DNA of 37,100 nucleotides from Xanthobacteraceae bacterium (GTDB lineage: Bacteria > Pseudomonadota > Alphaproteobacteria > Rhizobiales > Xanthobacteraceae), in assembly GCA_031291475.1 (NCBI GenBank), contig JARLIY010000025.1, positions 1 to 37,100 of the forward strand, written 5' to 3'. Under the pieces are notes generated by a model. That model was not told the origin of the DNA, did not search any database, and worked only from the letters and a program-made list of their open reading frames with translations. How positions within the stretch are numbered: the first letter of the stretch is position 1; each line of letters begins with the position of its first letter. Positions 1 to 8,077 of the stretch are shown in pieces. Position numbers and translations under genes: made by a program.

Positions 1-194
1 CGAGATTTGCCCACGTAACCGATAGAGAGACGAATGTCAAGCGAAAGTCACTGTGACGGTGACGAGTCCGCGCCCCACGAAACCGAGAAGAGATGAACGC
101 AAAAATCCGGGATCGGCCGCGAGAGCCTCACCCGGATTTTCAATAGTCTCGGCCGCTTTAGGCGTGTTGCCAACGCAACGCGCCTCGCCGCGCC
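1..194. other. Left-edge non-coding stretch
   Basis: I see no convincing gene here. The only recognisable structure is an imperfect inverted repeat around 112-141, with AATCCGGG and CCCGGATT arms. It resembles the longer elements near 16766 and 19401. The downstream end of the OsmC-family gene follows at 195. Confidence 0.6.
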
Positions 195-710
195 CTAAGC
201 CGCCCGGACCGCCCGCTCGGTTTCCAGCTTCAGCTCCACCGGAACCGGCGCGCGCAGAATGTCGAGCACCGGGCAGTGCGCGTCGACCACGGCCTTCAAC
301 TTGGCGAGATCGGCGGCAGGGGCGCTGCTTTTCAGATTGACGACGCCGCGCACTTCGCTGTAGCCGGCGCGGACGTCGTCTTTCACGGCGAAGAAACCGC
401 GCAGGTCGAGCGATCCTTCGAGCTTCACCGAGACGCTATCGAGCGGAATGCCGAGCGCGGTCGCATAGGCGCGATAGGTGATTTCCTGGCAGGTGGCGAG
501 CGCCGCCAAAACGAGTTCGACAGGGTTCGGACCGGTGTCCGTTCCGCCGAGGCTCGGCGGCTCGTCGACCGTCAGGGAAAACTGGCGGATCTTGGTTTCG
601 CTTCGCAGGCCTTCGACCTGGCGCGAGTCGGCGGAAAAAGTCGCGAGCGCGTGAGCGGGGTTGGTGCGCAGATCGGCCTGCGTCGCAACGATGATGTCCT
701 TCAGTGACAT
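195..710 (-). CDS. OsmC family protein
   Basis: A 171-residue OsmC/Ohr-fold protein. This family reduces organic peroxides with a pair of cysteines or has related thiol functions in the cytoplasm. The first conserved cysteine sits in the segment LAALATCQEITYRAY, at the start of the central helix. The second is in VDAHCPVLDILR near the C-terminus. The pattern fits the OsmC/YhfA branch rather than classical Ohr. The start at 710 is chosen because AGGAGAG lies about seven bases upstream; an in-frame start at 758 would add 16 residues of untypical sequence. The gene stands alone, reading towards the left edge. The physiological substrate cannot be told from sequence. Confidence 0.85.
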   Translation of the reverse strand: MSLKDIIVATQADLRTNPAHALATFSADSRQVEGLRSETKIRQFSLTVDEPPSLGGTDTGPNPVELVLAALATCQEITYRAYATALGIPLDSVSVKLEGSLDLRGFFAVKDDVRAGYSEVRGVVNLKSSAPAADLAKLKAVVDAHCPVLDILRAPVPVELKLETERAVRAA

Positions 711-871
711 TGTTACTCTCCTGGAAATGATTGACGAGTGTCTGTTACAGCCGGCCAATCATATGTTTGTCAGGCCGAAAACTCTTTAGTGATTTTCTCA
801 AATCTATGGGTGATTCATTTGCTGCTGGCGGCATTCAACAGCGATTTTGTTTGGTTGAACGATGCTTGGCT

Positions 872-898
872 TCACCTCTCCCTACCGGGGAGAGGTGA
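872..898. repeat. Short perfect palindrome (TCACCTCTCC family)
   Basis: TCACCTCTCC-CTACCGG-GGAGAGGTGA forms a hairpin with 10-bp arms (the inner CCGG can pair further). It lies just beyond the 3' end of the DUF1993 gene that ends at 922. Related hairpins occur at 2269-2404, 15989-16004 and 23925-24053. It may end or stabilise transcripts, but there is no U-run. Confidence 0.7.
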
Positions 899-921
899 TT
901 GAGAGCATGCGTTCGCCCGCC

Positions 922-1446
922 TCAACTCACCTTGACTGGAATCGCGCCGAGGAAATCGCGCTTGCCGATGTCGACGCCGATGTGGCGCAGAATCGCATAA
1001 GCCGCCGTGACGTGGAAATGAAAGTTCGGCAGCACGAAATGGTTGAGGTAATCGGCGCCGCTCATGTGACCCTTGTTGGTCGGGCTGATCGGAAAGGTGA
1101 TCTCACGATCGGCCGACGCATCGATCTGCTTGCGGTCGAGCGTCTTGAGGAAGGCGAGCGTTTTGGCGATGCGCGCCTTGAGCTGCTCGATCGTCGTCTC
1201 GTTGTCTTCGTAGCGCGGCGGATCGACGCCGGCGAGGCGCGCCGAGCCGTTCTTGGCTTGATCGCTCGCCACCTGCACCTGACGCGCGAGGGTGAACATG
1301 TTGGGGAACAGCCGCAGATGGAGCAGCTCCGCGGCGTCGATCTTCTTGGCGGCGATATACGCTTCCGCCTTGTCGAGCACGGCGGAAAGGGCATTGAGGC
1401 TCATTTCGAAACTCGAAAGCGAAGCTTGCGACATTGAAAACGGCAT
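922..1446 (-). CDS. DUF1993 family protein
   Basis: A 174-residue protein with the overall pattern of the DUF1993 family: helical, about 170 residues, soluble, possibly DinB-like. Recognisable segments are the N-terminal MSQASLSSFEMSLNALSAVL helix, LRLFPNMFTLARQVQVASD, and NFHFHVTAAYAILRHIGVDIGK near the end. Its histidines (LNHFVLPNFHFHVT) might bind a metal as in DinB proteins, but this is inference. The biochemical function is unknown. I chose the start at 1446, with AAAGGAT 6-12 bases upstream, over the in-frame ATG at 1467. It is a single gene, divergent from the SnoaL-like gene at 1609. Confidence 0.8.
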   Translation of the reverse strand: MPFSMSQASLSSFEMSLNALSAVLDKAEAYIAAKKIDAAELLHLRLFPNMFTLARQVQVASDQAKNGSARLAGVDPPRYEDNETTIEQLKARIAKTLAFLKTLDRKQIDASADREITFPISPTNKGHMSGADYLNHFVLPNFHFHVTAAYAILRHIGVDIGKRDFLGAIPVKVS

Positions 1447-1608
1447 GGCGTGATCCTTTGGCGTCATGAATTGATGGGACCGAGGGAGTCTGTTGGACGC
1501 GCGGCCGGCTTATCGGTTATGTGAATGATGGGCCGCGGAGAATATAAACCTTCATCCCGCGTCCCCAAGGGCAAAAAATACTCGATCACGCAAAGGGGAG
1601 GGGACGCG

Positions 1609-2235
1609 ATGACCGAACCGGCAATCGAGGCGCGGCTTACGCGCCTGCTCGACCGCACGGAAATCTTCGACCTGGTGCGCTTCGAGCGGCTGTGCCGCGA
1701 CCAGCGCGACTTTGCCGGCATGATCGCCTGCTATGTGCCGAACGCGCCGGTGCGCACCTCCTGGTTCGACGGCAGTGTCGAGGATTTCGCCGAGGCCTCG
1801 CGCAAGAAGATGGCGTCGGGGGCGAGCAAGGCCAAGCACTGGATCATGCCGGCGCGGCTCGAGATCAAGGACGGCCGCGCGATCGTCGAATCGCCGGCGG
1901 TCATCTTCGATCGCCTGACCTTCGACGGCATCGAGTTCGACATGTTCCAGTATTGCCGTTTCTTCTCGCGCGTGATCAAGACCGCCGCGGGCTGGAAGCT
2001 CGGCTCGTTCGAGGGCATCTACCAGCGCGACCGACTGGAGACGGTCGATCCGCGCGATCAGCTGCCGGTGGACTGGAAGATCATCGCCACGCTGCGGCCG
2101 TCCTACAAATTCATGGGCTATACGCAGATCAAGCGCGGCTACACCCTCAACCCGGAATTGCTCGGCGACGACCGGCCCGATCTGCTCGCGGCCTTCTATG
2201 CGCGCGAGCAGAAATGGCGGGAGACGGGGAAGTAG
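1609..2235 (+). CDS. SnoaL/NTF2-like (nuclear transport factor 2 family) protein
   Basis: A 208-residue protein of the SnoaL-like NTF2 fold. The N-terminal helices carry the usual pattern EIFDLVRFERLCRDQRDFAGMIACYVPNA. A strand-rich core follows, with VESPAVIFDR and FFSRVIKTAAGWKLGSFEG, which is the typical 'dimerise and line the pocket' sheet of the family. Members include ring-hydroxylating dioxygenase beta-like proteins, isomerases and many proteins of unknown activity, and the substrate cannot be assigned. The start at 1609 has a strong ribosome binding site (AAGGGGAGGGG, 1593-1603). The in-frame ATG at 1525 lacks one. A palindromic intergenic repeat follows the stop codon. Confidence 0.75.
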   Translation: MTEPAIEARLTRLLDRTEIFDLVRFERLCRDQRDFAGMIACYVPNAPVRTSWFDGSVEDFAEASRKKMASGASKAKHWIMPARLEIKDGRAIVESPAVIFDRLTFDGIEFDMFQYCRFFSRVIKTAAGWKLGSFEGIYQRDRLETVDPRDQLPVDWKIIATLRPSYKFMGYTQIKRGYTLNPELLGDDRPDLLAAFYAREQKWRETGK

Positions 2236-2268
2236 ACGGCGTCGTAGCCCGTTCCTTTGCCGCTCGCG

Positions 2269-2404
2269 CCCTCCTTCTCCCCGCGTGCGGGGAGAAGGTC
2301 GGGATGAGGGGGCTTGGCCGTTAAGCTCAGACTCGCGGCAGCGCCCCCTCACCCGGATTGCTGCGCTATCCGACCTTTCCCCGCGCAGCGGGGAGAGGTG
2401 AAAT
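2269..2404. repeat. Paired-hairpin intergenic repeat (CTTCTCCCC/GGGGAGAAG family)
   Basis: Two hairpins flank a short spacer. The first is CTTCTCCCC GCGTGC GGGGAGAAG; the second is CTTTCCCC GCGCAGC GGGGAGAG. Between them are GGATGAGGG and CCCTCACCC, which can also pair. The layout closely matches 23925-24053, where the same GGGTGAGGGG/CCCCTCACCC core appears. The element lies between convergent genes (SnoaL-like and acyl-CoA dehydrogenase) and looks like a BIME-type dispersed element. Confidence 0.8.
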
Positions 2405-2409
2405 CAGCA

Positions 2410-3558
2410 TTAAGCCGCGATCAGGCCGCCGGAGGCGGCGAGGAGGCCGAGGTGATGATCGGCGTCGCCGAATAGGGTGTCGATCGTGGTGACGCGCTTG
2501 AAGTAATGGCCGACCTTGGCCTCCATGGTCATGCCGATGCCGCCGTGAATCTGGATCGCCGCTTGGCCGACACTCCTTCCGGAGCGGCCGATCTGCACCT
2601 TCGCCGCCGAGATGGTGGCGCGCCGCTCGCGCGGGTCATCGGCGTCGGCCATCATCGTCGCCAGCATCGCCATGCTGCGCGCCTGTTCGAGCGCGACCAG
2701 CATCTCGGCGGCGCGGTGCTGCAACACCTGGAAGCTGCCGATGGTCACGCCGAATTGCTTGCGCGTCTTCATATAGTCGACCGTGGTTTCGTGCATCGCC
2801 GCCATGGCGCCGACCGCCTCGGCGCAGAGCGCCGCGATGCCGGCGTCGGCGACGCGCTCGATCAGCGGAAAGGCCGCGCCTGGCTCGCTGATCGAAGCGC
2901 CGGCGGGCACGCGCACATTCGCCAGCTGCACCTCGGCGCCGCGCAGGCCGTCGACCGTGCCGTAACCGCGCGTGGTGACGCCGGACGCCGCGGCATCGAT
3001 CAGGAAGAGCCCCAACCCGACATGGTCGTTGCGCGCGCCGTTAAGCCGCGCCGAAACGATGAATTTTTTCGCGCTGTCGCCGTGGAGCACAAGGCTCTTG
3101 GCGCCGTCGAGCACAAAGTCGCCGCCGTCGCGGCGCGCGCTCGTCGCGACATCGGCGAGATCGTAGCGCGACTGCCGCTCGGCGTGCGCGAAGGCGAGCG
3201 TCAGATCGCCGGCCGCGATCCGCGGGATCAGTTCGGCGCGCAGCTTTTCGCTGCCGCCGAGCCGCAGCAATCCGCCGGCGAGCACGACCGTGGCGAGATA
3301 GGGCTCGAGCGCCAGCGCCTTGCCGATCGCTTCCATCACGATCATGGTTTCGACCGGCCCGCCGGCCGAGCCGCCGTGCTCTTCGGCGAACGGCAGGCCG
3401 AGCAGGCCGAGCTCGGCGTAAAGCGCCCACAAATCGTGGCTGTAGCCGCCGGGCTCCTGCGCGTAGTGCCTGCGCGCCTCGAAGGCGTAGCGGTCGGCGA
3501 ATAGCCGCTCGACCGAGTCTCGCAGGAGCCGCTGCTCGTCGCTCAACGCGAAGTCCAT
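2410..3558 (-). CDS. Acyl-CoA dehydrogenase family protein (first of pair)
   Basis: A 382-residue FAD-dependent acyl-CoA dehydrogenase, expected to introduce a 2,3 double bond into an acyl-CoA in the cytoplasm. The N-terminal helical domain begins MDFALSDEQRLLRDSVERLF. The FAD and dimer signatures RKQFG and IQIHGGIGMTME are in the C-terminal half. The usual Y(E/G)GT(S/N)EIQ motif is replaced by TLFGDADHHL, so the catalytic glutamate of the medium-chain class is absent at that site. This is common in one partner of alpha2-beta2 heterotetrameric dehydrogenases. The start at 3558 is preceded by AAGGA. The gene is downstream of, and co-directional with, the dehydrogenase at 3724-4932, with a repeat between them. 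The substrate is unknown. Confidence 0.9.
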   Translation of the reverse strand: MDFALSDEQRLLRDSVERLFADRYAFEARRHYAQEPGGYSHDLWALYAELGLLGLPFAEEHGGSAGGPVETMIVMEAIGKALALEPYLATVVLAGGLLRLGGSEKLRAELIPRIAAGDLTLAFAHAERQSRYDLADVATSARRDGGDFVLDGAKSLVLHGDSAKKFIVSARLNGARNDHVGLGLFLIDAAASGVTTRGYGTVDGLRGAEVQLANVRVPAGASISEPGAAFPLIERVADAGIAALCAEAVGAMAAMHETTVDYMKTRKQFGVTIGSFQVLQHRAAEMLVALEQARSMAMLATMMADADDPRERRATISAAKVQIGRSGRSVGQAAIQIHGGIGMTMEAKVGHYFKRVTTIDTLFGDADHHLGLLAASGGLIAA

Positions 3559-3574
3559 GTCAGAGTCCTTTACT

Positions 3575-3712
3575 GTCATTCCGGATTGCCGCGCAGCGGC
3601 AAGTCCGGAATCCATACTCACGAACCGTGGTTATGGATTCCGGGCTCCTCGCGGAGCCTGTCATCGGGCCGGCCACTTCGGGCCGGACCCGTTGGCTCGG
3701 CCCCGGAATGAC
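3575..3712. repeat. Dispersed palindromic element with GTCATTCCGG ends, copy 1
   Basis: The element starts GTCATTCCGG and ends CCGGAATGAC. Inside are smaller hairpins, TTGCCGCGCAGCGGCAA and GGGCCGGCCACTTCGGGCCGG. A second, shorter copy with the same outer and first inner parts lies at 23089-23187. It occupies the gap between the two acyl-CoA dehydrogenase genes and codes for nothing evident. Confidence 0.85.
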
Positions 3713-3723
3713 GAGCGAAATCA

Positions 3724-4932
3724 TCACAAACCCAAAATCGCTTTGGCGATGATGTTCTTCTGAATCTCGTTCGAGCCGCCATAGATCGTGGTCTTGCGGT
3801 AATTGAAATATTGCGGGGCAAGCGGACCGGCCCATTCCGGGCCGACCGGCGGCTCGTTCCAGCGATCGCTTTCGTCATGCGGCACCTGGTCGGGCAACGC
3901 ATAGGGGCCGACCACTTCGAGCAACAGCTCGGTGATGGCCTGCTGAATCTCCGAGCCCTTGATCTTGAGGATCGACGAGGCGGGATCGGGCTTGGTGTTG
4001 CCGTTGCGGTGGCGCTCGGCGGCGACAACGCGCAGTTGCGTTATCTCCAGCGCCTTCAATTCGACCTCGACGGCGGCGATCTTGGCGCGGAAGCGCTCGT
4101 CGGCAAGGAGCGGCTTGCCGCCGGATTGTTCGAGCGCGGCGAGCTGTTTGAGCCGGCGGATGCGCGACTTGGAAGCGCCGACGCGGGCGATGCCGCTCCG
4201 CTCATTGCCGAGCAGGAATTTGGCGTAGTTCCATCCCTTGTTCTCTTCGCCGACCAGATTCTCGACCGGTACCTTGACGTCGTCGAAGAAAACTTCGTTG
4301 ACCTCATGGCCGCCGTCGATGGTTTGGATCGGGCGCACGGTGATGCCCGGCGTTTTCATATCGATCAGCAGGAACGAAATGCCTTCCTGCTTCTTCGCCG
4401 CCGAGTCGGTGCGCACCAAACAAAAGGTCCAGTCGGCAAATTGCGCCAAGGTCGTCCACGTCTTCTGGCCGTTGACGATGTAATGGCCGCCGTCGCGCTT
4501 GGCCGAGGTTTTCAGCGAGGCCAGATCCGATCCGGCGCCGGGCTCGGAGAAACCCTGGCACCACCAATCGTCGAGATTGGCGATGCGCGGCAGAAAACGA
4601 TTCTTCTGCGTATCGTTGCCGAAGGCGATGATGACCGGCCCGACCATATAGGCGCCGAACGGCAACGGCTCGGGCGCCGGCGCCTGCTGCATCTCGTCGC
4701 GGAAAATATAAAGCTCGACCGGGCCCCAGCCGGTGCCGCCCCATTGCCGCGGCCAGTGCGGCACCGCCCAGCCCCTGGCGTTGAGGATGCGCTGCCAGGC
4801 GACCATGTCCTCTTTGCCGAGGTGGCGGCCCTCGATCAGCTTCGCCCGGATCGCCGGCGGCAGCTTTTCGGCCATGAAGGCGCGCACTTCGGCGCGGAAC
4901 GCGTTTTCTTCCGGCGTAAAGCGAAGGTCCAT
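3724..4932 (-). CDS. Acyl-CoA dehydrogenase family protein (second of pair)
   Basis: A 402-residue acyl-CoA dehydrogenase. It begins MDLRFTPEENAFRAEVRAFM. It then has the flavin-binding middle domain, including WWCQGFSEPGAGSDLASLKT and GQKTWTTLAQFADW, and a C-terminal motif TTIYGGSNEIQKNIIAKAILGL. The FSEPGAGSDL and YGGSNEIQ motifs are hallmarks of the family. G replaces the medium-chain-class E before GS, so the base probably comes from another helix, as in isovaleryl-type enzymes. The start at 4932 has GGGAGA upstream. The longer in-frame extension to 5247 is low-complexity and not family-like. Adjacency and shared strand suggest that it and the gene at 2410-3558 form one heteromeric enzyme, as described for steroid-side-chain FadE pairs. 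Confidence 0.92.
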   Translation of the reverse strand: MDLRFTPEENAFRAEVRAFMAEKLPPAIRAKLIEGRHLGKEDMVAWQRILNARGWAVPHWPRQWGGTGWGPVELYIFRDEMQQAPAPEPLPFGAYMVGPVIIAFGNDTQKNRFLPRIANLDDWWCQGFSEPGAGSDLASLKTSAKRDGGHYIVNGQKTWTTLAQFADWTFCLVRTDSAAKKQEGISFLLIDMKTPGITVRPIQTIDGGHEVNEVFFDDVKVPVENLVGEENKGWNYAKFLLGNERSGIARVGASKSRIRRLKQLAALEQSGGKPLLADERFRAKIAAVEVELKALEITQLRVVAAERHRNGNTKPDPASSILKIKGSEIQQAITELLLEVVGPYALPDQVPHDESDRWNEPPVGPEWAGPLAPQYFNYRKTTIYGGSNEIQKNIIAKAILGL

Positions 4933-5380
4933 GGCGCGTCTCCCAGCTCTTGTTGCGGACCGGCAAAGCCGCGGCCGGCAGGCATGTAGCATCTTCAGAA
5001 GGTTGTGTTGCGGGGTCAAGCCCGCGTCATGGCTCCGTGCGACGGTTCGCGGGCTATGCGCGAATGCTGCCAGCCTCGCCCCGCAGAGTAACACCGATGA
5101 GCCTGGGCAAGAATCGAAGTCCTGCCGTGCGCAGGCGGGAGACGTGCAGACGGCATTGGGCCGGCGACACTTGCGCGTCGCCAATTGCGCATTTCGCAGA
5201 AGATCGTGCTGATTGCAGCGGTCTTTATGGTCAATGAATTTCCACAACGGGATCGATATCGCGCATTCGCCGTAATGGAACCGCCAAGCTCTTGCCGTTC
5301 AACCTTGTGAGCACTTGTGCGCCGCACCATGTACGGGCCACATCATGCCGGGTCGGCTATTTTCTTTTGGAGGGCAATCC
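4933..5380. other. Divergent intergenic region, no gene recognised
   Basis: This stretch separates the leftward acyl-CoA dehydrogenase gene from the rightward old-yellow-enzyme pseudogene. Open frames exist on both strands, but their products are Arg/Ala/Pro/Ser-rich and match no family I know. Promoters for both neighbours should lie here; I cannot place them with confidence. A small hairpin, GCGGG-TCAAG-CCCGC, occurs near 5011-5026. Confidence 0.5.
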
Positions 5381-6404
5381 ATGTCGCTGTTGTTTTCGCA
5401 GGCCAGGCTTGGTCCGCTCACGTTGCAGAACCGCGTTGTCATGTCGCCGCTGACGCGCAACCGGGCAACCGGCAACGTACCGAACGAACTGATGGTCGAG
5501 TATTACAAGCAACGCGCGTCCGCCGGCCTGATCGTCACCGAAGGAACTTCGCCCTCACCAAATGGGCTCGGTTATCCGCGCATCCCCGGCGCGTTCTCCG
5601 CGGGCCAGACGGCGGGCTGGAAGCGCGTCACCGACGCCGTCCACGCCAAGGGCGCAAAAATATTCCTCCAGCTGATGCATACCGGACGGATCGGACATTC
5701 GCTCAACCTGCCGGCCGACGCCACTCTCGTTGCGCCATCGGCGATAGCGGCTGCGGGTGAGATTTACACCGACGCCGAAGGCAAAGAACGCCGTGGCCGC
5801 CGGCTTCGACGGCGTCGAACTGCACGGCGCCAACGGTTATCTGCTCGAGCAATTCTTCCGTCCGACCTCGAACCGGCGCACCGATAGCTACGGCGGCTCG
5901 GTCGAGAACCGCGCGCGTTTTGTGCTCGAAGTCGCCAAGGCGGTAATCGCGGCCATCGGCAAGGACAAGGTCGGCATCCGACTCTCGCCCTTCGGCGTAT
6001 TCAACGACATGCCGGCCTACCCGGAGATGGAAGCGGATTACACCTATCTGGCGCAGCAGCTCAATGCGCTCGGGCTTCTCTACATCCACCAGGTCGATCA
6101 TTCCTCGATGGGTGCGCCGGCCGTGCCGCAATCGATCAAGGATACGTTCCGCAAGGAGTTCAAAGGCGCGCTTATTCTCTCCGGCGGCTACGATCCCGAG
6201 CGCGCCGAACGCGATCTCGCGGCGGGCAAGGCCGACGTGATCGCCTTCGGCCGTCCGATCCTGGCCAACCCGGACGTTATCGAGCGTTGGCAGACGCACG
6301 CGGCGCTCAATCCGCCCGACCCGGCCACGTTCTATACGCCGGGACCGAAGGGCTACACCGACTATCCGACGCAGGCCAAACAGCCGCAGCTCGCCTCGGT
6401 CTGA
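5381..6404 (+). pseudogene. Old yellow enzyme (NADH:flavin oxidoreductase), broken by internal out-of-frame deletion
   Basis: The first part (5381 to about 5783) encodes the N-terminal half of an OYE/NemA-type alkene reductase: LGPLTLQNRVVMSPLTRNRA, TEGTSPSPNGLGYPRIPG and FLQLMHTGRIGH. The reading frame then breaks. The second half continues in the +1 frame from about 5784: KNAVAAGFDGVELHGANGYLLEQF, RTDSYGGSVENRARF and LILSGGYD. Homologues have roughly 25 more residues between YTDAEG and KNAVAAGFDG (the PTPRAL..DEI stretch). These are missing here, so the lesion looks like a deletion of about 77 bp (congruent to 2 mod 3), not a single-base slip. The active-site His, Asn and Tyr of HGANGY are intact in the second frame. 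The start at 5381 follows GGAGGGCAATCC. No ribosomal rescue site is evident. A sequencing or assembly error cannot be excluded. Confidence 0.88.
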
Positions 6405-6422
6405 TATTGCCTACGCTTGTTG

Positions 6423-6457
6423 ATGGCCCTCTCCCGCAAGGGAGGGGGCCATTTTTT
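6423..6457 (+). terminator. Rho-independent terminator after the old yellow enzyme gene
   Basis: GGCCCTCTCCC-GCAA-GGGAGGGGGCC forms a strong stem with an A tail, followed by a run of six T. It lies 19 bases after the OYE stop codon and reads on the plus strand. The opposite strand has no U-run, so it should not serve the convergent monooxygenase gene. Confidence 0.85.
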
Positions 6458-6471
6458 GTGCCGCTTCGCCC

Positions 6472-8031
6472 TTACACCTTCCCCACCACGGATATGTCCG
6501 AGCCGTCGCGATAGGCCGGATGGCGCCAGCCGTCCTCGTCGTAATCGGCCATGCATTGCTCGACCAGCGCTTCCATGGCTTTGAGGGTGCCGTTGCCTTG
6601 CGCCTGCTGCAGCTGGAAAACGCGGATCAGCTCGTGGCTGCCGGAATAATTCATCTCATAGAGCTCGTGACGGGCGCCGAACTCGGTGCCGATGGCATCC
6701 CATAGGAGCTTCATGGTCTTGATGCGCTCCTTGTAGTCGATGCCGTTCGAGCCGCGCACGTAGCGGGCGAGATATTTGTCGATGTCCGGATTCTTGAAGT
6801 CGCGCGCGTGCGAGGGAAGGTAGATCAGCCCCGAGGCGATCACCTTCTCGACGATGTTACGCACCGCCGGATAGGCCTCGGTCATGAACAGCCGGTAGCT
6901 GGCGGAGCCGCGGGCATTGGGCAGGACCGCGCCGTTGACCCACGGCACCGGATTGTACGCCATCGCGTCGGTGAGCGACCAAAACAGATTGCGCCAGCCG
7001 ATCACTTCGCCGATCTGCGCCTGCACGCCGCGGAACGCCTCGACGCCGGTCGCGCGCGCGGCCTTGTAAAGGAGCCCGGCGATAAAATCGAGTTTCACCG
7101 CAAACCGCGTGCAGCCTTGCAGCGTGAAACCCTCGAAGAAGCCCGAGCGCGGATAGAAATTCTTCAGCCGCTCGATGTCGCGGTGGATGATCACGTTCTC
7201 CCAGGGGATGAACGCATTGTCGAACACGAAAATCGCGTCGTTCTCGTCGTAGCGCGAGGTCAGCGGGTAATCGAACGGCGAGCCGGTGGCGGCGGCGGCG
7301 ATTTCGTAGGAGGGCCGGCAGATCAGCTTGACGCCCGGCGTGTTCATCGGCGCGATGAACATTACCACCATGGCCGGATCGGTGATCTCCTGGCCCATAT
7401 TCTGGCCGAGGAAATTATATTGGGTCAGCGCCGAATTGGTGGCGACCACCTTGGCGCCGGAGACGTAAATGCCGGCGTCGGTCTCCTTCTGGATGGTGAT
7501 GTAGACGTCCTTGACCTGCTCGACCGGCTTGTTGCGGTCGATCGGCGGATTGACCAGCGCGTGATTGAGGAACAGCACCGCTTCCTGGCCGCGCTTGTGC
7601 CAGGCGCGGGCGTTGTCGGCAAACTTGCCGTAGAACTCGGCGTTGGCGCCCAGCGTGTTGAGGAACGCGGCCTTGTAATCGGGGCTACGGCCGAGCCAGC
7701 CATAGGTGATGCGCGCCCAGGCGGCGATGGCGTCGCGTTGCGCGACGACCTCGGCGGCCGAATGCGCCGCCTTGAAGAATTTGTGGGTGTAGCCGCCTGA
7801 GCCGGTATCGGTCGGCGCGGTGAGCACGTCCTTGAGGGCCTTATCGTGCAGCGCATCGTAAAGCAGCGCCACCGAAGCCGCCGAATTGCGGAACGCCGGA
7901 TGCGCGGTGACGTCGTTCACCCGCTCGCCATAGATGTAGACCTCGCGCCCGTCGCGCAGCGATTCGAGGTATTCCGCCCCGCTAAACGGGCGTTTCTTAC
8001 CTGCGATAATCGCTTCGGGATGATCCGGCAT
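6472..8031 (-). CDS. hpaB: 4-hydroxyphenylacetate 3-hydroxylase (HpaB) family FADH2-dependent monooxygenase
   Basis: A 519-residue protein of the HpaB/PvcC family, the large oxygenase component that uses FADH2 from a separate reductase to ortho-hydroxylate phenols. Family marks are SGAEYLESLRDGREVYIYGERV at the N-terminus, AWARITYGWLGRSPDYKAAF, KETDAGIYVSGAKVVATNSALTQY, a DNAFIPWENVIIHRD segment, and a C-terminal helical domain with LYEMNYSGSHE. Its length is typical. The start at 8031 is preceded by GGAGTAGG. No HpaC-type reductase is adjacent, and the true substrate may differ from 4-hydroxyphenylacetate, since this family also includes chlorophenol and other phenol hydroxylases. An HpaH-like hydratase lies at 24066 but far away, so a shared pathway is only a guess. 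The gene name reflects family, not proven activity. Confidence 0.85.
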   Translation of the reverse strand: MPDHPEAIIAGKKRPFSGAEYLESLRDGREVYIYGERVNDVTAHPAFRNSAASVALLYDALHDKALKDVLTAPTDTGSGGYTHKFFKAAHSAAEVVAQRDAIAAWARITYGWLGRSPDYKAAFLNTLGANAEFYGKFADNARAWHKRGQEAVLFLNHALVNPPIDRNKPVEQVKDVYITIQKETDAGIYVSGAKVVATNSALTQYNFLGQNMGQEITDPAMVVMFIAPMNTPGVKLICRPSYEIAAAATGSPFDYPLTSRYDENDAIFVFDNAFIPWENVIIHRDIERLKNFYPRSGFFEGFTLQGCTRFAVKLDFIAGLLYKAARATGVEAFRGVQAQIGEVIGWRNLFWSLTDAMAYNPVPWVNGAVLPNARGSASYRLFMTEAYPAVRNIVEKVIASGLIYLPSHARDFKNPDIDKYLARYVRGSNGIDYKERIKTMKLLWDAIGTEFGARHELYEMNYSGSHELIRVFQLQQAQGNGTLKAMEALVEQCMADYDEDGWRHPAYRDGSDISVVGKV

Positions 8032-8077
8032 GACCTACTCCATTCGCAAATCGGTACGTGACACACAGTAGCGATTA

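Noticed and set aside
5277..5299. GGAAC followed by CGTT upstream of the old yellow enzyme gene
   Set aside because: Spacer is 14 bases, shorter than the 16-17 of EcfG promoters.
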